DNA from: Clostridiales bacterium | GTDB taxonomy: Bacteria > Bacillota > Clostridia > Christensenellales > CAG-138 | Assembly: GCA_009783775.1 (NCBI GenBank) | Contig: WRCT01000038.1 | Coordinates: 1-12,577 of the forward strand | Length of the DNA stretch: 12,577 nt | Direction of reading: 5' to 3' | Shown here: positions 6,966-12,577 of the stretch, piece after piece | How positions within the stretch are numbered: the first letter of the stretch is position 1 | How the letters are laid out: the number at the start of each line of letters is the position of its first letter | Notes under the pieces: model-generated | What the model saw: the letters and a program-made list of their open reading frames with translations, nothing else | Told to the model about the DNA's origin: nothing | Database searches by the model: none | Made by a program: the position numbers and the translations under genes

Positions 6966-9248
6966 ATGGTTGTAGGAAAAAGTGTAGCCCGTATTGACGC
7001 GTTTGACAAGGTCACGGGACGCGCCATGTACACGGACGATTTGGCGGACAGCCGCGCCTATGTCGCCAAGGTGGTGCGTTCCACCATCGCAAACGGTTGG
7101 GTCAAGAGCATTGACACAAGCGCGGCGGAAAAGATCCCCGGCGTGGTCAAGATTCTGACCTGTTTTGACGCGCCGGAGACACGTTTCCCCACAGCGGGGC
7201 ACCCGTGGTCCACGGACCCGCACCATCAGGACGTGGCGGACAGGCAGCTGCTCACCGCGCGCGTGCGGTATTACGGGGACGATGTCGCCGCGGTCATCGC
7301 GGAGAATGAGGTCGCGGCCGCACAGGCGGCCAAGGCGGTCAAGGTCGAGTATGAGGTCTATCCCTTTGTGCTGGACGCGCAGGAGGCGATGGCGGACGGC
7401 GCGCCGCAGCTGCATGAGGAATTCCCGAACAACATTCTGGCGCATACCAAGATGGGGTTCGGCGACGTTGACGCGGCGATCGCGGAGCCCGGGCTGATCA
7501 AGTTCGAGGGCTGGTATGAGACGCCCGTGGTGCAGCATTGCCACATTGAGAATCATATCTGCTACGCCGAGATGCAGGGCGGAAAGATCGTCGTCGTCTC
7601 GTCCACGCAGATCCCGCACATCGTGCGCCGGATCGTCGGGCAGGCATTGGACTGGCCCTGGGGTAAGGTGCGGATCATCAAACCCTATATCGGCGGCGGG
7701 TTCGGCAACAAGCAGGACGCGCTCTATGAGCCGCTGGTCGCCTGGCTGTCCCTGCAGGTCGGCGGACGGCTGGTGAAACTGGACATGAGCCGCGAGGAGA
7801 CCTTTGCCAACAATCGCACGCGGCACGCGATCCGCTCGCACATCACCTCTTATGTGCGGCCGGACGGCACCTTTGTGGCGCGGATTTTGGAGGCGTTCTC
7901 CAACCAGGGCGCCTACGCCTCACACGGGCACGGGATCGCGGCCAAGGGCATGAGCTCGTTCGCGCAGCTTTACCAATGCGAGGCCTGCCGTGGCGACGCC
8001 TACACGGTCTTTACCAATATCTCCGTCGCGGGCGCGATGCGCGGATACGGTATCCCGCAGGCGATGTTCGCGGGCGAGAGCCATATCGAGGATATCGCGC
8101 GCGGCTTGAACATGGATTCCATGGAGCTGCGGCGCAAGAATATGATCCCCGTGGGTTATGTAAACGACTTTGACAAGAACGAGATGTACTTTGACAGTCT
8201 GAACCAATCCATTGACAAGGGCATGGCGGCCATCGACTACAAGCGCAAGCTGGCCGAGTATCAGAACCAAACCGGCCCCGTTCGCAGGGGCGTCGGCATG
8301 GCGATCTTCTGGTACAACACCGCCGTCTGGCCTCTCAGTCTGGAATCGAGCGCGTGCCGCATGGTCCTCAACCAGGACGGCTCCGTGCAGCTGCAGCTCG
8401 CGGAGACCGAGATCGGGCAGGGCGCGGACACGGCCTTTGCGCAGATGACGGCCGATGTGCTTGGCGTTCCGTTCGAGAACATCTATGTCGTCTCCACGCA
8501 GGACACGGACGTGACGCCCTTCGGCACCGCCGCCTATGCCTCACGTCAGACCTACGCGGGCGGGTTCGCCGTCAAGCAGACCGGCCTGCTGCTGCGTGAG
8601 AAGATCTTAAAACACGCGCGGGAACTGACGCGCATGGCGGAGTTTAACCTGGACATCATCGACGGGAACATCGTGCGCACCACGGACGGGCGCGTGATGA
8701 TGAGCCTGGGCGACCTGGCCACCGAGGTGCTGTACAGCCTGTCGCACTCCGAGCACATCGTGGCGGAGAGTACCTATCAGATCAAGTCCAACGCCTACTC
8801 CTTCGGCTGCTGTTTTGCCGAGGTGGAGGTCGACATTCCGCTCTGCAAGGTAACGTTGCTGGACGTGGTGAACGTGCACGACTGCGGCAGCCTGATCAAC
8901 CCGCAGCTGGCCGAGGCGCAGGTGCACGGCGGCATGAGCATGGGCATTGGGTTCGGGCTGTCCGAGCAGCTGCTGTTTGACCCCAAGACGGGCAAGCCCT
9001 TGAATAACAATCTGCTGGACTACAAGATGGCCACGACGATGGATCATCCGGACCTGAAGGCGCTGTTTATCGAGAACGCCGAGCCGACCAGCGCGTTCGG
9101 CACCAAGTCGCTGGGCGAGCCGCCGGCCTGCCCTGTCGCGCCCGCCATTCGCAACGCGGTCCTGCAGGCGACCGGCGTGTCCGTCAACAAGGCGCCGCTC
9201 AACCCCCATATCCTCTTTGAACGGTTCAAAGAGGAAGGCCTGATTTAG
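6966..9248 (+). CDS. xdhA: Xanthine dehydrogenase, molybdenum-binding subunit (760 aa)
   Basis: It is the catalytic subunit that hydroxylates hypoxanthine to xanthine and xanthine to urate, or works in reverse under reducing conditions. It resembles E. coli XdhA from end to end: start ARIDAFDKVTGRAMYTDD, VSSTQIPHIVRRIVGQALD near 211-229, IKPYIGGGFGNKQD near 238-251, AGAMRGYG (substrate-positioning Arg359), ETEIGQGADT (Gln485 near the Mo apical oxo ligand), STQDTDVTPFG, and KSLGEPP near 714-720 with Glu718 as the catalytic base. Length is within a few residues of the E. coli protein. AGGAGG lies 4 nt before ATG. It is followed after 10 nt by the FAD subunit gene. No TAT or Sec signal is present, so it acts in the cytoplasm. 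Activity needs a molybdopterin dinucleotide, which the divergent MocA-like protein could supply. Confidence 0.95.
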   Translation: MVVGKSVARIDAFDKVTGRAMYTDDLADSRAYVAKVVRSTIANGWVKSIDTSAAEKIPGVVKILTCFDAPETRFPTAGHPWSTDPHHQDVADRQLLTARVRYYGDDVAAVIAENEVAAAQAAKAVKVEYEVYPFVLDAQEAMADGAPQLHEEFPNNILAHTKMGFGDVDAAIAEPGLIKFEGWYETPVVQHCHIENHICYAEMQGGKIVVVSSTQIPHIVRRIVGQALDWPWGKVRIIKPYIGGGFGNKQDALYEPLVAWLSLQVGGRLVKLDMSREETFANNRTRHAIRSHITSYVRPDGTFVARILEAFSNQGAYASHGHGIAAKGMSSFAQLYQCEACRGDAYTVFTNISVAGAMRGYGIPQAMFAGESHIEDIARGLNMDSMELRRKNMIPVGYVNDFDKNEMYFDSLNQSIDKGMAAIDYKRKLAEYQNQTGPVRRGVGMAIFWYNTAVWPLSLESSACRMVLNQDGSVQLQLAETEIGQGADTAFAQMTADVLGVPFENIYVVSTQDTDVTPFGTAAYASRQTYAGGFAVKQTGLLLREKILKHARELTRMAEFNLDIIDGNIVRTTDGRVMMSLGDLATEVLYSLSHSEHIVAESTYQIKSNAYSFGCCFAEVEVDIPLCKVTLLDVVNVHDCGSLINPQLAEAQVHGGMSMGIGFGLSEQLLFDPKTGKPLNNNLLDYKMATTMDHPDLKALFIENAEPTSAFGTKSLGEPPACPVAPAIRNAVLQATGVSVNKAPLNPHILFERFKEEGLI

Positions 9249-9258
9249 GGAGGTAGTT

Positions 9259-10140
9259 ATGTACGATATCAAAGCATTATATGAAGCGACTTCGGTCGCG
9301 GACGCCGTATCCCTGTTGGTTGCGCACCCCGAGGCCAAAATCATCGCGGGCGGCAGCGACGTCTTGATCCAGATCCGCGAGGGTCGACTGGCGGGTTGCG
9401 AGCTGGTCAGCATTTACAAGCTCGACGAGCTGCGCGGCGTATCCCTGGACGCCGACGGCACGCTGCGCATTGGGCCGCTCACCAGTTTTTCGCACATCAC
9501 GAAGGACCCGCTAATCCGGCAGATCATCAATGTGCTGGGTGAGGCGGTGGATATGGTCGGCGGGCCGCAGGTGCGCAACATCGGCACGATCGGCGGCAAT
9601 ACCTGCAACGGCGTGACGAGCGCGGATTCCGCGTCCACGCTGCACGCCTGGGACGCGGTGATGGAGGTCACCGGCCCGAACGGCGTACGGCAGCTGCCGA
9701 TCAAGGAATTCTATATCTGGGCGGGCGAAGTCGCCCTGCAACCGGGCGAGCTGCTCACCGCGATTCTGATTGCGAAAGAAAGCTATGAAGGCTATGTGGG
9801 GCATTACATCAAGTACGCCATGCGCAACGCGATGGACATCGCCACGACCGGCTGCTCGGTGAACGTGAAACTCTCCGCCGACAAAAAGACAATCGAGGAC
9901 GCGCGAATCGCCTACGGCGTGGCGGGGCCCGTGCCCATGCGCGCGCCATCCGCAGAGGCCGCGGTCAAGGGTTTGCCCGTGTCACAGGCGACCGTGGAGG
10001 CCTTTGGCGAGGCTGTCTTAAAGGACGTGAACCCGCGCACCAGCTGGCGCGCCAGCAAAGAGCTGCGCCTGCAATTGGCGCAGGAGCTGGCCAAACGCGC
10101 GCTGGCGCGATCCATTCAACTGGCAGGAGGTGACATCTAA
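9259..10140 (+). CDS. xdhB: Xanthine dehydrogenase, FAD-binding subunit (293 aa)
   Basis: It carries FAD and passes electrons from the iron-sulfur subunit to NAD+. FAD contacts are visible in IIAGGSDVLIQ (residues 28-38) and GGPQVRNIGTIGGNTCNG (101-118), followed by SADSAS, both hallmarks of the CO dehydrogenase/XDH medium-subunit family. KYAMRNAMDIATTGC and a C-terminal NPRTSWRASKELRLQL also match E. coli XdhB, which is about the same length (292 aa). GGGAGG lies 5 nt before ATG. The stop overlaps the next start by one base (TAATG at 10138-10142), implying tight coupling of the FAD and iron-sulfur subunits, which must be made in equal amounts. Confidence 0.95.
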   Translation: MYDIKALYEATSVADAVSLLVAHPEAKIIAGGSDVLIQIREGRLAGCELVSIYKLDELRGVSLDADGTLRIGPLTSFSHITKDPLIRQIINVLGEAVDMVGGPQVRNIGTIGGNTCNGVTSADSASTLHAWDAVMEVTGPNGVRQLPIKEFYIWAGEVALQPGELLTAILIAKESYEGYVGHYIKYAMRNAMDIATTGCSVNVKLSADKKTIEDARIAYGVAGPVPMRAPSAEAAVKGLPVSQATVEAFGEAVLKDVNPRTSWRASKELRLQLAQELAKRALARSIQLAGGDI

Positions 10141-10619
10141 TGCAGACGCAACTTGTAACTTGTACGATCAATGGAAAACTGACCCAAACCGTGGTCGACA
10201 CGCGGGCCTCGCTCACCGATATGCTGCGCAACGACTACCGCCTGACCTCGGTCAAAAAGGGCTGTGAGGTCGGCGAATGCGGCGCTTGCAATGTCTTGAT
10301 CGACGGCGAGTGTTTTAACTCCTGCATTTATCTGGCCGTTTGGGCGGAGGGCAAGACCATCCGCACGCTCGAGGATCTTCTGGGCCCGAACGGGGAGCTT
10401 TCCGACATTCAGCAGGCCTTTATCGACGAGGCGGCCGTGCAATGCGGTTTCTGCACGCCGGGCGTGATCATGACCGCCGTGGAGATTTTGGGAATGGGGC
10501 GACGTTTTACGCGCGACGAATTGCGCAAGCTGCTCTCCGGCCATCTCTGCCGCTGCACGGGTTATGAGAATATCGTCAATGCGGTTGAGAAGACGATGAA
10601 TAAAAGGTTGGACGGTTAA
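10140..10619 (+). CDS. xdhC: Xanthine dehydrogenase, 2x[2Fe-2S] iron-sulfur subunit (159 aa)
   Basis: It holds two [2Fe-2S] clusters that relay electrons between molybdenum and FAD. The plant-type ferredoxin cluster is bound by Cys42, Cys47, Cys50 and Cys62 (GCEVGECGACNV...SC). The second, helical domain uses Cys102, Cys105, Cys137 and Cys139 (QCGFCTPGVIM and HLCRCTGYENI). All eight ligands are intact. The length is the same as I recall for E. coli XdhC. Note that this name follows E. coli; in other bacteria XdhC denotes a cofactor-insertion chaperone, which is not found in this window. It is the last gene of the rightward operon and ends 10 nt before a strong hairpin. Confidence 0.95.
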   Translation: MQTQLVTCTINGKLTQTVVDTRASLTDMLRNDYRLTSVKKGCEVGECGACNVLIDGECFNSCIYLAVWAEGKTIRTLEDLLGPNGELSDIQQAFIDEAAVQCGFCTPGVIMTAVEILGMGRRFTRDELRKLLSGHLCRCTGYENIVNAVEKTMNKRLDG

Positions 10620-10629
10620 GATTTAAGAT

Positions 10630-10677
10630 AATCCACAAGCAAACGCCCGCGGGAACGCGGGCGTTTGCTTGTGGATT
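10630..10677. terminator. Long perfect hairpin, probable bidirectional terminator between xdhC and the small ORF
   Basis: A 22-bp perfect stem (10630-10651 with 10656-10677) closes a GGAA loop. The inner GC part CGCCCGCG/CGCGGGCG is flanked by AAGCAAA on the left and TTTGCTT on the right, the layout of a terminator that works in both directions. It lies 10 nt after the xdhC stop and 3 nt after the stop of the convergent 36-codon gene. Confidence 0.85.
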
Positions 10678-10679
10678 CA

Positions 10680-10790
10680 TTATTGGCCTTGCGCGGGGCT
10701 GTGTTGCTGCTGCGCACGCTCCTGCGACGCGCCGCTTGATCGGGATGGGGTCGGGTCCGGCCCTCGGTTGCTCTTGTTCTTTTTGCTCAC
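10680..10790 (-). CDS. Small basic hydrophilic protein of unknown function (36 aa, GTG start)
   Basis: A 36-codon frame starts at GTG 10790 and ends at TAA 10680-10682. AAGGAGG (10805-10799) lies exactly 8 nt upstream, as good a ribosome site as any in the window. The product begins MSKKNKSNRGPDPTPS and ends in a Gln-rich SPAQGQ. It has no hydrophobic segment, is lysine- and arginine-rich at the N-terminus, and is probably disordered. It follows the alkyltransferase gene by 47 nt on the same strand and stops just before the bidirectional hairpin, so it is likely the second gene of that unit. I do not recognise a family; composition loosely recalls small spore-associated proteins, but there is no motif to support that. 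Confidence 0.65.
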   Translation of the reverse strand: MSKKNKSNRGPDPTPSRSSGASQERAQQQHSPAQGQ

Positions 10791-10798
10791 GGTGAATA

Positions 10799-10805
10799 CC
10801 TCCTT
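10799..10805 (-). promoter_or_regulatory. Strong Shine-Dalgarno of the 36-codon gene
   Basis: AAGGAGG on the minus strand with 8-nt spacing to GTG 10790. It is the main reason for calling this small frame a gene and for choosing the GTG. Confidence 0.7.
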
Positions 10806-10837
10806 GTGGTTTTGATATCCTTAATGTTTACCATTTT

Positions 10838-11332
<495 letters not shown>

Positions 11333-11338
11333 AGGCTT

Positions 11339-11347
11339 ATTATAGCA
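11339..11347 (-). promoter_or_regulatory. Extended -10 promoter giving a leaderless ogt transcript
   Basis: On the minus strand TGC-TATAAT is a consensus extended -10. Its last T (11339) as position -7 places +1 on the A of ATG 11332. No -35 match is seen 16-18 nt upstream, as is usual for extended -10 promoters. Confidence 0.6.
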
Positions 11348-11405
11348 CAATCGGGAAATCGACGCATAAGATTAAGAGAGAATAAGGCAAAAGGGAGAGA
11401 ATGTT

Positions 11406-12272
11406 ATGATTTCGGAACAAGCGTATGCCATCGGGTCATTGGAACTGCACCTGTTTTGGGGGCGGATCATGAAGGAGCACGCCATCTTTCTGGAGGCCGG
11501 CTTTACGCCGCAGGGCGCGGACTTTGCCAGGGTTGCGGCTTTGTATCAGGCGCAGTTTGAGAATGTCCTGCACCACACCGTTCAGTTGGGCGAGGGTGTG
11601 GTCTCCCCCGCCGTGACAGCCTCGGGCGAGCTTGTGACGGATTTTACCCTGGGCTGTGAGGAAAAGACGCAGCGATTTACGGGGATCATCATCAACACAG
11701 ATTTGACAAAGGCGGAGGCCGCATTGCAGCCGAATGCGAATCCGCGGATTTCTCCGGCGCTCATGCAGCAGGTGCGGCAGCTGAACGCAAGCGTGTTGCC
11801 GTGGATCGACGGGTTGATCGCCTATAAGACAAAGCTCTTGGATGAGGTGCTGTCCTGCGAGATATTTACCGCAAACTATCCCGCGACGCTGACGCATATG
11901 ATCCACGAGGCGGAAAAGTATCGGAGCGATCTGATGACATTCGAGCGCGGAGAAGAAACAAAGGACGAGACGCTGTTTTGGGATAACGATATGATGGAGC
12001 ATATGGCGGTGATTGCCGGCTTGCTGGATCCTTCCGAAAAGGCGTTGATACAGACGGCGAACGGCTTTGCGGCGGCCTATCAGGCCCTGCTGCAAAAGAC
12101 GCAGGAGGAGGCGCGGGCGGACGAGACGCTTGCGCTTACGGAAAAGTGCCGCGATTTTAAGGCGGAGGCGACGGAGGGCATCGCGGCCTGCAAGATACGA
12201 AGTATTATTCTGCCGCTGCTGGCGGATCACGTCCTGCGCGAGGCGAATCATTTCATCAGGCTGTTATCGTAA
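11406..12272 (+). CDS. DUF2935 domain protein, ferritin-like metal-binding helical bundle (288 aa)
   Basis: The N-terminus (LELHLFWGRIMKEHAIFLEAG, residues 12-32; key pattern FWxRIMKEHA) and the C-terminal PLLADHVLREANHFIRLL are the hallmarks of DUF2935. The protein is two related all-helical halves. Conserved Glu/His pairs at EH24-25, HE167-168, EH198-199 and H275/E279 are likely metal ligands of a ferritin-like site. No signal peptide or membrane segment is seen. ATG 11406 follows AAGGGAG with 8-nt spacing; an earlier ATG at 11401 stops after two codons. It is transcribed divergently from ogt; a TATAAT at 11324-11329 is a possible -10 with no clear -35. Function is not established for the family; redox or metal roles are guesses. 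Confidence 0.88.
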   Translation: MISEQAYAIGSLELHLFWGRIMKEHAIFLEAGFTPQGADFARVAALYQAQFENVLHHTVQLGEGVVSPAVTASGELVTDFTLGCEEKTQRFTGIIINTDLTKAEAALQPNANPRISPALMQQVRQLNASVLPWIDGLIAYKTKLLDEVLSCEIFTANYPATLTHMIHEAEKYRSDLMTFERGEETKDETLFWDNDMMEHMAVIAGLLDPSEKALIQTANGFAAAYQALLQKTQEEARADETLALTEKCRDFKAEATEGIAACKIRSIILPLLADHVLREANHFIRLLS

Positions 12273-12276
12273 AATA

Positions 12277-12300
12277 CAGGGGCGGTTTTCACCGCCCCTG
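12277..12300. terminator. Hairpin terminator between convergent DUF2935 and sortase-like genes
   Basis: CAGGGGCGGT and ACCGCCCCTG form a perfect 10-bp stem with a TTTC loop, 4 nt after the DUF2935 stop. On the minus strand it is followed by TATTTTA, so it is a better terminator for the gene coming from the right edge; for the plus strand there is no T tract. Confidence 0.75.
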
Positions 12301-12322
12301 CTGCTATGGGTGGGGTCTGCTT

Positions 12323-12577
12323 TTAGGGCATGAGCTTTAAGAATACATAGAGGTGGGATTCGCTGGTGTCCGTTTTCTCATACTTGTCGCCGCAGGTATA
12401 AAGGGTCATGAACTGGTCGCCGGGCGAGACCGATACGCCGAAGTTTGCCTCTGACCTGCTCAGATGGTAATTGATCCATTGCTGCGTGGTATAGCCCATG
12501 GTAATGCCGCAATTCGGGTCCCTCGCCAGGTTAAAGGTGAGTTCGGTTTCGGTGGGGCCGCGCTCATAGACGGACCA
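12323..12577 (-). CDS. Class B sortase-like protein, C-terminal 84 residues (5' end beyond window)
   Basis: An open frame enters at the right edge and stops at TAA 12325-12323. The visible part aligns by eye with the C-terminal half of sortase B: WINYHLSRSEANFGVSVSPGDQFMTLYTCGDKYEKTD, of which the key parts are a short helix (QQWINY), a beta strand, then GDQFMTLYTC, corresponding to DKIMTLSTC with the catalytic cysteine, and a closing strand HLYVFLKLMP. The catalytic arginine of sortase B would sit about 10 residues after the cysteine (RIVVVAK); here that region reads SHLYVFLK with His and no Arg. It may be a divergent or inactive sortase, or a different member of the sortase fold. Sortases act outside the membrane to anchor surface proteins; the membrane anchor would lie in the missing part. 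Confidence 0.6.
   Translation of the reverse strand, partial: WSVYERGPTETELTFNLARDPNCGITMGYTTQQWINYHLSRSEANFGVSVSPGDQFMTLYTCGDKYEKTDTSESHLYVFLKLMP

Noticed and set aside
6966..10619. Selenium-dependent molybdenum hydroxylase system
   Set aside because: The three-subunit layout follows E. coli XdhABC, and there is no YqeB/YqeC-type gene or in-frame UGA in the window. Labile selenium on the enzyme cannot be judged from sequence.
11401..11409. ATG 11401 as start of the DUF2935 gene
   Set aside because: It reads ATG TTA TGA, stopping after two codons; ATG 11406 is in the correct frame.
12067..12333. 88-codon Arg-rich plus-strand frame over the end of the DUF2935 gene
   Set aside because: It is an out-of-frame shadow of poly-Arg/Cys composition that crosses the terminator hairpin.

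Overview
This looks like a chromosomal stretch of a GC-rich anaerobic Bacillota (clostridial class). The signs are strong AGGAGG-type Shine-Dalgarno sequences, a TTG start, a WYL regulator, a DUF2935 protein, a class B sortase-like tail and clostridial-looking short hairpin repeats. This assignment is inference from gene content and style; no rRNA or marker gene is present.

The core (about 1-10.6 kb) is a purine-catabolism island built around a 134-base divergent promoter region (5088-5221). Leftward runs a five-gene unit: dihydropyrimidinase/hydantoinase, MocA-like molybdopterin nucleotidyltransferase, guanine deaminase, HTH-WYL regulator, and a DRE-TIM metallolyase-like protein that leaves the window. 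The first four are joined by 4-nt overlaps or a 1-nt gap, and the last follows after 41 nt. Rightward runs adenine deaminase, then the three subunits of an E. coli-type xanthine dehydrogenase in the order Mo subunit, FAD subunit, 2x[2Fe-2S] subunit, ending at a long perfect hairpin. Together the enzymes would convert adenine to hypoxanthine and guanine to xanthine, interconvert hypoxanthine, xanthine and urate on a molybdenum enzyme, and equip that enzyme with its nucleotide cofactor. The hydantoinase would open an amide ring downstream. The gene set resembles the E. coli xdhABC-ygeWXY-hyuA-mocA-guaD region linked to anaerobic purine/urate use.

The right flank (10.6-12.6 kb) is unrelated housekeeping. 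On the minus strand lie an O6-alkylguanine-DNA alkyltransferase gene, apparently leaderless, and a 36-codon small gene with an excellent ribosome site. Divergent from them is a DUF2935 gene. Converging on it from the right edge is the 3' end of a sortase B-like gene. Hairpins at 10630-10677 and 12277-12300 sit between convergent genes.

Points worth a second look: a dispersed-type palindrome that seems to have written the last residues of the hydantoinase and now abuts the mocA start, the orphan DRE-TIM protein inside a purine operon, the small ORF, the leaderless alkyltransferase promoter, and the sortase-like tail with His where Arg is expected. I saw no CRISPR array, tRNA, rRNA, transposase or phage gene.
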